DNA of 46,006 nucleotides from Mageeibacillus sp. UBA5747 (GTDB lineage: Bacteria > Bacillota > Clostridia > Saccharofermentanales > UBA5734), in NCBI GenBank assembly GCA_002419145.1, contig DIFN01000063.1, positions 1-46,006 on the forward strand, in the 5' to 3' direction. Position numbers and translations under genes: made by a program. Positions 1 through 7,445 of the stretch are shown piece after piece. Every line of letters begins with the position of its first letter. The first letter of the stretch is position 1. Under the pieces are notes generated by a model, which worked only from the letters and a program-made list of their open reading frames with translations, did not search any database and was not told the DNA's origin.

Positions 1-30
1 TATGGCTCTTTTGAATGGCACAAGCCGTAA
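1..30 (+). CDS. C-terminal end of an upstream gene (partial)
   Basis: Frame 1 reads nine codons (YGSFEWHKP) and then a TAA stop at 28-30. The stop lies 15 bases before the ATG of the next gene, and the Shine-Dalgarno of that gene (AGGAGG, about 35-40) sits in the gap. That spacing is what an operon junction would look like, so this is probably the tail of a gene lying outside the window. Nine residues are too few to identify a family. Confidence 0.45.
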   Translation, partial: YGSFEWHKP

Positions 31-45
31 GTACAGGAGGCCGCC

Positions 46-1143
46 ATGCACTTTTCCCTGTCCACCTATCAACCCCCGGATTTTTCTGCGTCGCCTCTGG
101 ATAGCGCCCCGCCGGCCCGGCTTGAGCCAGCGCCAAAAGATGGCGTCGCTCCGGACCAGTACCACGCCACCAGCATTTACCCAGAGTATTTCAAAATCGA
201 CGATCAATGGCTCTTGGCTAAAGAAAGCCGCATGGACGGTGTGGCGATCTATGAACATGGCCAGATCGAGGTCCGTGAATTCCGCAGCATTCGCCAGGGT
301 GACCTTGTCGTCGTCGGGCGGTCCGAGGATGGCCGGGAGGGGATTTTCGTCCATGCCAATGGTTTTCCGCGTCCGGCTACCGCCCCTGGCGACACGTTCA
401 TCTTTCGCCAGGGGCGCTCGCGGGAAACGGCTTTTTCGATGGATTACGATTTCATCTATGACCTGTTGCGCCACGAGCAAAAGCATGGCCATATCACCTG
501 GGTGCTCGGTCCAGCCTGTTCCTTCGATGCCGATGCGCGCGAGGCTTTTTCCGGACTGATCCGGCATGGCTATGTCGATGCGCTGCTCTCGGGCAATGCC
601 CTGGCCGTACATGACCTTGAGGCTGCCTGGTTCCAGACGGCACTCGGCCAGGATATCTACACCCAGGAAGCGCGAAAGCACGGTCATTATCATCACTTGG
701 ACACGATCAATCGCGTGCGCCGTCACGGCACGATCGAGCAGTTCATAGCCTCCGAGCAGATTTCGGACGGCATTATCTACCAGTGTGTCCAGAAACGGGT
801 GCCATTGGTCCTGGTCGGTTCAGTCAGAGACGATGGCCCGTTGCCGGAAGTCTATGCCGATGTCTACCTGGGCCAGGATGCCATGCGCGCCCTCACGAGC
901 CAGGCGACGACCGTCATCTGCCTGGCCTCGACCCTGCATGCCATTGCGACCGGCAATATAACCCCTTCTTACCGTGTGCTGCCCGATGGCACCATCCGCG
1001 AAGTCTATTTCTATATCGTCGATATTTCCGAGTTTACAATCAATAAGCTGACCGATCGCGGTAGCCTGTCCTCCCGCGGCATTGTCACCAACGTCCAGGA
1101 TTTTCTGGTCCACCTCGCCAACGGACTGCACGTGCTGCCCTGA
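46..1143 (+). CDS. TIGR00300-family protein (archaeal-type ornithine cyclodeaminase / LOR-SDH domain)
   Basis: 365 residues. The C-terminal half carries the family hallmarks: KHGHYHHLDTINRV (about 211-224), GSVRDDGPLPEV (about 258-269) and the STLHAIATGN segment (about 295-304) of the Rossmann-like LOR/SDH domain. Known members include the archaeal-type ornithine cyclodeaminase, which turns ornithine into proline and ammonia with NAD, and the C-terminal part of cyanobacterial arginine dihydrolase. This copy has no amidinotransferase-type domain of its own; the truncated upstream gene could encode a partner, but that is inference. The ATG follows AGGAGGCCGCC. It converges on the VOC gene with only 55 bases between them and no clear terminator. 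Substrate is not proven by sequence alone. Confidence 0.75.
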   Translation: MHFSLSTYQPPDFSASPLDSAPPARLEPAPKDGVAPDQYHATSIYPEYFKIDDQWLLAKESRMDGVAIYEHGQIEVREFRSIRQGDLVVVGRSEDGREGIFVHANGFPRPATAPGDTFIFRQGRSRETAFSMDYDFIYDLLRHEQKHGHITWVLGPACSFDADAREAFSGLIRHGYVDALLSGNALAVHDLEAAWFQTALGQDIYTQEARKHGHYHHLDTINRVRRHGTIEQFIASEQISDGIIYQCVQKRVPLVLVGSVRDDGPLPEVYADVYLGQDAMRALTSQATTVICLASTLHAIATGNITPSYRVLPDGTIREVYFYIVDISEFTINKLTDRGSLSSRGIVTNVQDFLVHLANGLHVLP

Positions 1144-1198
1144 CCGGAAGATCGGCGCATGAGAGAGAGGACTGCGGGCGCATGGTGCGGCAGGCGGT

Positions 1199-1918
1199 TC
1201 AGAAAAGCGAGATGCCATTGGCAGTGGTTCCAGCCTGACCCAAAATCAAGCCCTTGATACCATAATTCGTTGGCATCCTCACAGCCTGCCAGTCGAGGAA
1301 CTGGTAGATTTCCAGGGTAATCCGCTGGCCATCCGGATCCAACTGACTGTACATGCCGCAGCGGATCCGACCTTCGGTCGCATTCCAGTTTTCCACCGGT
1401 GCAAAATCAGCCACAAAGCCCAGCTGGCTAAATGCATGGACTGCAACAGCGAAATCAGCAGATGGCAGGCCGAGATGATCGAGACCACAGATCACAGGAT
1501 TCTGGCAGGGTGACGACTCTGAAAGCCGCTGGCTGACTTCGAAGATCACGCCAAACGGACTGATGATGTTGAAGAAAAATTCGCCCTCACCATAGACTTT
1601 GGGGTTGAAAAAGCGCCGCCCGTTGTCGAGTTGCAGGTCCAACCCGCGACTTTGGCACCAGGTGATGGCTTCTTCGATGTCGCGGGTGCGCAGGGCGATA
1701 TGTGCCAGGCCGGCAACATAAGTGCCGGCTGCTGGTTCTGGCAGGGGTGCACTTTCACCTGGCAGCAGCTCCAGCAGGCAATTGCCATTGGTGGCCAGGA
1801 CGCCTGCGCCAGGATCCGAGACGGAAAAAAACAGGTTATTCTCGAGCCATTGGGCAGCCAGTTTTGGATCGGGTACCGTCAGCCGGACTCCCCAGCGGTT
1901 GTTCATCTGATCAAGCAT
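1199..1918 (-). CDS. Two-domain VOC (glyoxalase/dioxygenase fold) protein
   Basis: About 239 residues forming two vicinal-oxygen-chelate modules. The first (about 10-130) has the LAHIALRTRDIEEAITW segment and the FNIISPFGVIFEVSQ strand ending in a Glu metal ligand; the second (about 145-230) starts at GLDHLGLPSADF and ends LEIYQFLDW. The reaction cannot be told; the family includes glyoxalases, epimerases and ring-cleaving dioxygenases. I chose the ATG at 1918 rather than the TTG two codons upstream because GGAGG lies 8 bases before the ATG but only 2 before the TTG. It is the last gene of the minus-strand sugar block, 18 bases after fucU, so a role in handling a fucose breakdown product such as lactaldehyde or methylglyoxal is possible but only inferred. 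Confidence 0.75.
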   Translation of the reverse strand: MLDQMNNRWGVRLTVPDPKLAAQWLENNLFFSVSDPGAGVLATNGNCLLELLPGESAPLPEPAAGTYVAGLAHIALRTRDIEEAITWCQSRGLDLQLDNGRRFFNPKVYGEGEFFFNIISPFGVIFEVSQRLSESSPCQNPVICGLDHLGLPSADFAVAVHAFSQLGFVADFAPVENWNATEGRIRCGMYSQLDPDGQRITLEIYQFLDWQAVRMPTNYGIKGLILGQAGTTANGISLF

Positions 1919-1936
1919 GCTCAATCCCTCCTTGCC

Positions 1937-2371
1937 TTAGTCTTTGACAACGCCTTTTTTCAAAATAATGTTCGCATACAGGGCTTTTTCCCCGGTTGCC
2001 ACCACCGCAAAGGTCGTCTTGGCCCGTTCATAGAAGGCAAAGCGTTCGATGTTTGTGATTTTCCCGGCCGCAGCTGGATCATGCTTGGCGACGATGGCGC
2101 GATACTCATCCCAGATCGGTGTGGCAACCGGATCGCCGGGGGTGACTTGCATCAGCATGACGGGGCTGTCGACATAGGTGTCGAGCGGCATCAGCTGGAG
2201 GATGGCATCCAGGAGTTCCGGGATACCGTGGCCGTCGCAGCGGACGACGCGGCTGTTCATGCTGGCATGGGGAAAATTGCCGTCACCGAGGCAGATTTCA
2301 TCACTGTGTCCCATGGTCATCAGGGTGGCGAGTAATTCAGGCGAAAGGATGGACGGGATTCCTTTGAGCAT
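1937..2371 (-). CDS. fucU: L-fucose mutarotase (FucU, RbsD/FucU family)
   Basis: 144 residues, close to the length of E. coli FucU. It matches that protein along its length: the MLKGIP start, ISPELL-like helix followed by MGHSDEICLGDGNFP, RCDG, FAFYERAKTTFAVVATGE and the C-terminal YANIILKKGV. FucU interconverts alpha- and beta-L-fucose so that the isomerase receives the right anomer. It works in the cytoplasm after uptake. The gene lies between rbsB-like 2505-3641 and the VOC gene, on the same strand, and the fucI gene in this window supports the fucose assignment. The 133-base gap to rbsB holds a long hairpin (2413-2462). Confidence 0.9.
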   Translation of the reverse strand: MLKGIPSILSPELLATLMTMGHSDEICLGDGNFPHASMNSRVVRCDGHGIPELLDAILQLMPLDTYVDSPVMLMQVTPGDPVATPIWDEYRAIVAKHDPAAAGKITNIERFAFYERAKTTFAVVATGEKALYANIILKKGVVKD

Positions 2372-2412
2372 GGGTTTTGTCCTTTCCGACTTATTCTGTT
2401 AGTCAGCCAAGG

Positions 2413-2462
2413 GAACAGCCGCTGCCTGGGTCCGGCAAGCCAGACGACGGCAACGGCTGTTC
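2413..2462 (-). other. Intercistronic RNA hairpin between rbsB-like gene and fucU
   Basis: GAACAGCCG (2413-2421) pairs with CGGCTGTTC (2454-2462), and the stem continues inward through TGCC/GGCA with one mismatch. No U-run follows on the minus strand, so it is not a typical terminator. Its place just after the binding-protein gene suggests a 3'-end stabiliser that keeps the binding-protein message more abundant than the rest; this is inference. Confidence 0.55.
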
Positions 2463-2504
2463 ACATTTTCAAATTCTATCTTTGATGGTAACAGAGAAAA
2501 TCAA

Positions 2505-3641
2505 TCAGTCATAGAGCAGCTGGGCAATATCTGGCTGGGTCATGTTGTCTTTGGTGTAGAACTTGGCACCGGTGTCGATGTCGGCAACGGGTTCGCCCTT
2601 GTAGGCCTTGTATGCCAGTTCAACTGCTTTGTAGCCGATGTTGTAGGGGTCCTGGGTGATCGAGCCCATGAAGACTCCGGAGGAAACGGCTGCTTTCTGG
2701 CGTTTGCCAGCATCAAAGCCGACGGCCAGAATACCTTTGGAAGCGAGGTTAGCACCTTCGTTGGAAGCATCGAGGATGCCATTGGCGGCAGCTTCATTGG
2801 AACCGAAGATGGCGACCACATTGTCTTTGGAGAGGAGGGCAGTACCAGCGGAGGCGATGTCCGTCGCGCTGGTGGAGGCGCTGACGCCGACGTCAATCAG
2901 GACTTTGGCGGTCTTGGCGTCGCCGCTCTTGAATTTGTCATGGCCCACTGAGGCAACTTCGGTGATGCCGCCGGCCTTGACCAGTTCAACCATTTTCTCG
3001 ACAAAGCCGAGGGTGCGGTTGGTGACGGATTCACCGACAGCGTCCTGGGAGAGGACGGCGATGACGACGGGCTTGTCTGTGGTACCGGCAGCCAGTTTGT
3101 CTTTGATCGCCGGGTAGACATTCTCAGCAGCCAGGGCACCGGCTGCTTTGTTGTCGGTCGAAGCGTTGGCATAGACGGAGCCAGCCGGGGCATTCGGGAC
3201 ACCAGAGTCAAAACCGATGACCGGGATCTTCGAGGTCAGGGCTTTGTTGAGCTGGTCGGTGACGGATTCGGTGGAAAGGGCGGCCAGGGCGATCGCGACT
3301 GGCTTCTTGGCCAGGGCGGAGTCGAGCATCTGAACTTGGGCCTGGATATCGGATTCGGATGGCGGGCCTTCAAAGGTGATCGTCACGCCGAGTTCGTCAG
3401 CGGCAGCCTGAGCGCCCTTGTAGACGGTCTGCCAGAACTGGTGCTGGAAGCCCTTGGAAACGACGGCGATGTAAACGTCTTCGGCCGGGGCAGCGGTGGT
3501 GGCAGCGGGTGCGGCCGTGGTCTCACCGGCAGCCGGGGCAGCAGTGGTGGTGGCGGTTGTCTGGCCGCAGGCGGTCATGGACAAGAGCAGGGCGAAGGAC
3601 AGCATGAGCAGGGCGAAAGTCTTGAGCGTTCGATGGTTCAT
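2505..3641 (-). CDS. Sugar ABC transporter solute-binding lipoprotein (RbsB-like, CUT2 family)
   Basis: 378 residues. Lipoprotein signal with lipobox SMTAC and Cys25, then an Ala/Thr/Pro-rich linker (about 26-54) typical of Clostridia surface lipoproteins, then a periplasmic-binding-protein type 1 domain (about 55-378) starting VYIAVVSKGFQHQFW and including IALAALSTESV, VIGFDSGVP and ILAVGFDAGKRQ. It captures a monosaccharide outside the membrane and delivers it to the RbsC/RbsA-like pair encoded upstream. ATG preceded by AAGGAGGAAAAA. With fucU downstream and fucI nearby, L-fucose is the likely ligand, though ribose, xylose or another pentose/deoxyhexose cannot be excluded. Confidence 0.88.
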   Translation of the reverse strand: MNHRTLKTFALLMLSFALLLSMTACGQTTATTTAAPAAGETTAAPAATTAAPAEDVYIAVVSKGFQHQFWQTVYKGAQAAADELGVTITFEGPPSESDIQAQVQMLDSALAKKPVAIALAALSTESVTDQLNKALTSKIPVIGFDSGVPNAPAGSVYANASTDNKAAGALAAENVYPAIKDKLAAGTTDKPVVIAVLSQDAVGESVTNRTLGFVEKMVELVKAGGITEVASVGHDKFKSGDAKTAKVLIDVGVSASTSATDIASAGTALLSKDNVVAIFGSNEAAANGILDASNEGANLASKGILAVGFDAGKRQKAAVSSGVFMGSITQDPYNIGYKAVELAYKAYKGEPVADIDTGAKFYTKDNMTQPDIAQLLYD

Positions 3642-3689
3642 TTTTTCCTCCTTTTTTGTCCAGGGAAAATTGGGGACTGAGGTAATATT

Positions 3690-3715
3690 CGAAGCTGCCA
3701 GAAGGCAGGTCTTCG
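3690..3715 (-). other. Stem-loop in the leader of the binding-protein gene
   Basis: CGAAG (3690-3694) pairs with CTTCG (3711-3715), and TGCC with GGCA inside, around an AGAA loop. It lies about 50 bases upstream of the start of the rbsB-like gene, in the 146-base gap after rbsC. It may mark an mRNA processing point that lets the binding protein be made in excess; no U-run is present. Confidence 0.4.
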
Positions 3716-3787
3716 CAGGATCAAAGGGGGTCGCGGACTGACGTTGATGGATCAGGACAGCGCGGCCTTGGGACAGGCAGACACCGT

Positions 3788-4795
3788 TCAGCGCTTTTTC
3801 TGTTGGCTGATGTCCATCAGGACGGCAATGATGACGACAATGCCAGTGAAGAGCTTCTGGTAATGGGGCTGCAAGTCCATGGACGGCAGGCCGATGCGCA
3901 GGATACTCATGATCATGACCCCGATCAGGGTGCCAAAGACGGAACCGACACCACCCGAGAGGGACGTGCCGCCGATGACGACACCGGCGATCGCATCGAG
4001 TTCAAAGCCTTGTCCGGCGCCAGGCACGATGGTTGTGTAGGTCGAGGCATAGACGATGCCAGCCATGCCGGCACACAAGCCACTGATGATGTAGGGAATG
4101 GTCTTCCAGAAAACAACGTTGACACCAGACAGGCGGACAGCTTCTTCATTGCTGCCAATGGCAAAGGTATAGCGACCGACTTTGGTCTTGTTGAGCACGA
4201 CGAATGCGATCAGGAGCACAGCGAGGAGCAGGATGGCACCGGTAGGCAGCATGGCTCCACTGGGCAGCTGAGCTTTTGAGAAGACAGCTTTGAACCAGCC
4301 TTCTTCCGATGTCCGGCTGGGGAAATTGACGGTCTGGACCTTGGAGACGATCGAGCTGATGCCCAGGGAAATCATCATGGTGCCCAGGGTGGCGATGAAG
4401 GGCGGCAACTTGAGGCGGGCAACCAGAATGCCGTTCAGAAGGCCGAACAGGGCGCCTGAAACCAGGATGATGACCAGACTGGCGATAAAGGGCAGGCCCC
4501 ATTTGTCCCAGGCGACGCCGCCGATCATGGCCGAACACATGGCAACCGTACCGATAGAAAGGTCGATCCCGCCCGTGATGATGACAAATGTGACGCCGAT
4601 CGCCAGAAAGCCGATGTAGTACGAAGCATCGAGAATGTTGACCGCCGTCTCAAAGCTGAGGAAATTGCGGCCGAAAATGGCAAACAGGGCATAGATCAGA
4701 ATCATCGCGACCAGGGCATAGAGGCGCTGGTTGCCAGCAAGAGCGTGCTTGCCAGTCTCTTCCCCGGTGGCGTGTTTTTTCGAAAGGACATTCAT
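3788..4795 (-). CDS. Sugar ABC transporter permease (RbsC-like)
   Basis: 335 residues with a cytoplasmic N-terminus (about 1-25) followed by roughly nine to ten hydrophobic segments. It shows the CUT2 permease signatures NILDASYYIGFLAIGVTFVI, GGIDLSIGT and the cytoplasmic loop GSNEEAVRLSGVNV that contacts the ATPase. It forms the membrane channel for the sugar. It follows the ATPase gene by 21 bases and precedes the binding-protein gene by 146, so the ATPase-permease-binding protein order is A-C-B. An AGGAGAAGAA site precedes the ATG. Confidence 0.9.
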   Translation of the reverse strand: MNVLSKKHATGEETGKHALAGNQRLYALVAMILIYALFAIFGRNFLSFETAVNILDASYYIGFLAIGVTFVIITGGIDLSIGTVAMCSAMIGGVAWDKWGLPFIASLVIILVSGALFGLLNGILVARLKLPPFIATLGTMMISLGISSIVSKVQTVNFPSRTSEEGWFKAVFSKAQLPSGAMLPTGAILLLAVLLIAFVVLNKTKVGRYTFAIGSNEEAVRLSGVNVVFWKTIPYIISGLCAGMAGIVYASTYTTIVPGAGQGFELDAIAGVVIGGTSLSGGVGSVFGTLIGVMIMSILRIGLPSMDLQPHYQKLFTGIVVIIAVLMDISQQKKR

Positions 4796-4816
4796 GCGTT
4801 CTTCTCCTCCATCTTC

Positions 4817-6319
4817 TCAAACCGCTGACTCTTGCCGCTGGTGGGCAAAGGACATGATCGTTTCCTGAGAGGCTCCGGCCTCCACTTCGCCGGTAATCCG
4901 GCCTTCACACATGATCACGACTCGGTCTGCCAGGCGCAGAACCTCGGGCAGTTCCGACGAAATGACAATGATCGACTTGCCTTCGTCTACCAGTTCGCGG
5001 ATCAGCTTGTAGATTTCGCTTTTGGCGCCGACATCGATGCCACGCGTTGGCTCATCGAAAATCAGGATGTCCGAATTGCGGATCAGCCATTTGGCGATGA
5101 CGACCTTCTGCTGGTTGCCGCCGGACAGATTGCGGACCAGCTGGCGGATCGAAGGTGTCCTGATATTGAGTTTTTCGACATACTGGCTGGCGGTCTGGTT
5201 GATCTCACGCTGGCGAACGAACAAACGTCCGGAATAGGCATCGAGATTGGAAAGGACAGAGTTGTCAGCAACAGAGAGTCCCAAAGCCACACCATAGCGC
5301 TTGCGGTCTTCGGACAGATACCCGATCCCGGCATTGACAGCGTCCTGGGGGGTATTGATCTGCACCGTCTGGCCTTTAACCCGGATGGTGCCGGAGGTTT
5401 TGGGATCAGCACCGAACAGTGCCCGGGCGACTTCCGTGCGTCCAGCGCCCATCAGACCAGCAAAGCAGAGGATTTCGCCTTTCTTCAAATGGAAAGAGAC
5501 ATTTTGCACCATGCGGCCGGCGTTGAGGTTTTCGACCTCGAGGACAGCAGGCGCATCGGGCGGGCAGGTGCTTTTCAGTTTGGGCTCTTCGAAAATCGCG
5601 CGACCGACCATCATCCGGACGATCTGGTCGTGGGTGGATTCCTTGGTGATCAAGGTGCCCACATATTCACCGTCGCGTAAGACTGTGACCCGATCGGTGA
5701 TCCGGGCGATTTCGTCCATGCGGTGCGAAATGTAGATCATGCCGACGCCTTGTTCCTTGAGGTCGCGCATGACTTTGAACAGATGTTCGATCTCGGCATC
5801 GGCCAAGGCCGCAGTTGGTTCATCAAGGACCAGCAGACGTGAATTGAGGGAGATCGCCTTGGCGATTTCCACCATCTGCTGTTTGCCGACGGTCAGGCGA
5901 CCCATGATTTCCTTCGGATTGATTGCGATGCCCAGCTTGGCCAGGATCTTGACGGCTTCGTCATTGATCGCCCGGTCATCCAGAAACAGACCTTTGGATT
6001 TCTCGCGGCCAATGAACATGTTCTGGGCCACGGTCAGGTGGTTCATCATGTTCAGTTCCTGGTGAATGATGCAGATGCCCTTATCCTGGGCTTCCCGCGT
6101 GTTCTTGAAGTGGACCGGTTCACCAAAGTAGGTGATTTCACCTTCGTCACGCTGGTAAATTCCGGTCAACACCTTCATCAAGGTTGACTTGCCAGCGCCA
6201 TTCTCACCCATCAAGGCGTGAACTTCTCCGGCAAATAAATCAAAATGGACATCTTTGAGTGCCTTGACGCCGGGAAAGTTCTTGCTGATACCGGTCATGT
6301 TCAGGATCTGTTCAGGCAA
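4817..6319 (-). CDS. Sugar ABC transporter double ATPase (RbsA-like)
   Basis: 500 residues, the normal length for CUT2 ATPases with two fused cassettes. First half: Walker A GENGAGKST (about 38-46), LTVGKQQMVEIAKAI signature and LLVLDEPTAAL. Second half: degenerate Walker A GLMGAGRTE, intact NLSGGNQQKVVIAKWL and ILIFDEPTRGIDVG. The weak second P-loop is normal in this family. The start is TTG at 6319, supported by GGGGGTGA a few bases upstream; an internal ATG follows seven codons later. First gene of the transport trio, 112 bases after the anchored sugar-binding protein gene. Confidence 0.92.
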   Translation of the reverse strand: MPEQILNMTGISKNFPGVKALKDVHFDLFAGEVHALMGENGAGKSTLMKVLTGIYQRDEGEITYFGEPVHFKNTREAQDKGICIIHQELNMMNHLTVAQNMFIGREKSKGLFLDDRAINDEAVKILAKLGIAINPKEIMGRLTVGKQQMVEIAKAISLNSRLLVLDEPTAALADAEIEHLFKVMRDLKEQGVGMIYISHRMDEIARITDRVTVLRDGEYVGTLITKESTHDQIVRMMVGRAIFEEPKLKSTCPPDAPAVLEVENLNAGRMVQNVSFHLKKGEILCFAGLMGAGRTEVARALFGADPKTSGTIRVKGQTVQINTPQDAVNAGIGYLSEDRKRYGVALGLSVADNSVLSNLDAYSGRLFVRQREINQTASQYVEKLNIRTPSIRQLVRNLSGGNQQKVVIAKWLIRNSDILIFDEPTRGIDVGAKSEIYKLIRELVDEGKSIIVISSELPEVLRLADRVVIMCEGRITGEVEAGASQETIMSFAHQRQESAV

Positions 6320-6431
6320 TCGATCACCCCCACTTGTTAGTTGCTGGTATCATCCTAGCAAATGGGCGCGTGAGATTATTTCAATTTCTTCCGGTAAACT
6401 ATTGATATTCTACGCAGAACGCACTTCCGAC

Positions 6432-7433
6432 CTAATCCTCGAACGGGAATAACAGTTTCTGGTTTTCCCCTGTGTAAATGTTGTCTTTGGTGATCACAAT
6501 CGATCCGGTATCGTAAAAAGGTTCAACCTTGCGGCCATTCAACAGGTCAATGGTCCGGGCTACCGAAAGATAGCCCATATTGAACGGGCGCTGGATGACC
6601 ACAGCGCTCAAGAGCCCTTCCTCCAGGTAGTTGATCAGCTCTTCCGAGCTGTCAAATCCGACCAGGGTAACTTTCCCGGTCAGGCCGGCCCCACGGATAG
6701 CGCGGGCAGACCCGGCGGTGGTGTACTCATTGAGGCACACAATCACTTCGACATCAGGATGGTCTGCCAGCGCCTGGCTGACTTGGTAATAAATGGCATC
6801 GCTGAGCTGGCCGCCTGTGTCCAGGGTTGGCAGGACCTCATAATCGTCCTGGATGATAGCCCGTACACCGGTTTCCCGGCCGATCAGGGAATCGCCGCGG
6901 GTCGAAGGTGAGACCACCAGGATCCTGGCACCCGGCCGGACGCGCTGGATGACCAGTTCACCCAGTTGCTGGCCGGCCAGGACATTATTGGTGGCAACAA
7001 AGCTTTGCTGCGGGCTCTTCTCCCCGTCAGCCAAAGCTGAATCAACCATGACGACGGTGATCCCGGCGGCGCGTGCTGCCCGAGCCGGCTCGACCAGCCG
7101 CTCAGCATCCAGAGCGGCCAGGATGATTGCATCCGGTTTCTCGGCGATGGCCTGGTAGACAATAGCAATCTGGCGATCCACCTCGGATTCATCGACCGGT
7201 GACCGGTAGTCCACGGTCACTTGGAATTCGCTCGCCGCAGCAGCCATGCCTTCAGCGATGCTGTACCAGAAGGCAATCCCCTGAGTGGAGGCTTTACCGA
7301 CAGCGATGATCCGATATGGATAGGGCTTATGCTGCAGCGGCAAGAGCAAGCCCGCCAGCAAAGCAGACAAAATCAGGCCGATCAGGAGCCAGGGCCAATA
7401 GAGCAAAAACAGGCGGTTGACCTTTTGATGCAT
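6432..7433 (-). CDS. Membrane-anchored sugar-binding protein of a three-component sensor system
   Basis: 333 residues. One N-terminal transmembrane anchor (about 13-32) without a lipobox or cleavage motif, then a type 1 periplasmic-binding domain (about 40-325) with RIIAVGKASTQGIAFWYSI, DAIILAALDAERLV, VVMVDSAL and LVGFDSSEEL. It is encoded 12 bases after the sensor kinase gene and ahead of the ABC transporter genes. In Bacillota such anchored binding proteins sit beside YesM/YesN pairs and pass the ligand signal to the kinase, so it is read as the sensing partner rather than the transport binding protein. AGGAG precedes the ATG. Confidence 0.8.
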   Translation of the reverse strand: MHQKVNRLFLLYWPWLLIGLILSALLAGLLLPLQHKPYPYRIIAVGKASTQGIAFWYSIAEGMAAAASEFQVTVDYRSPVDESEVDRQIAIVYQAIAEKPDAIILAALDAERLVEPARAARAAGITVVMVDSALADGEKSPQQSFVATNNVLAGQQLGELVIQRVRPGARILVVSPSTRGDSLIGRETGVRAIIQDDYEVLPTLDTGGQLSDAIYYQVSQALADHPDVEVIVCLNEYTTAGSARAIRGAGLTGKVTLVGFDSSEELINYLEEGLLSAVVIQRPFNMGYLSVARTIDLLNGRKVEPFYDTGSIVITKDNIYTGENQKLLFPFED

Positions 7434-7445
7434 CCGGACATTCTC

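Noticed and set aside
2656..3117. Plus-strand frame inside the sugar-binding protein gene
   Set aside because: A shadow frame caused by Ala/Thr-rich codons of the true minus-strand gene.
3480..3560. Repeat array in the binding-protein gene
   Set aside because: The repeated look comes from the Ala/Thr/Pro linker after the lipoprotein Cys, not from a genomic repeat or CRISPR.
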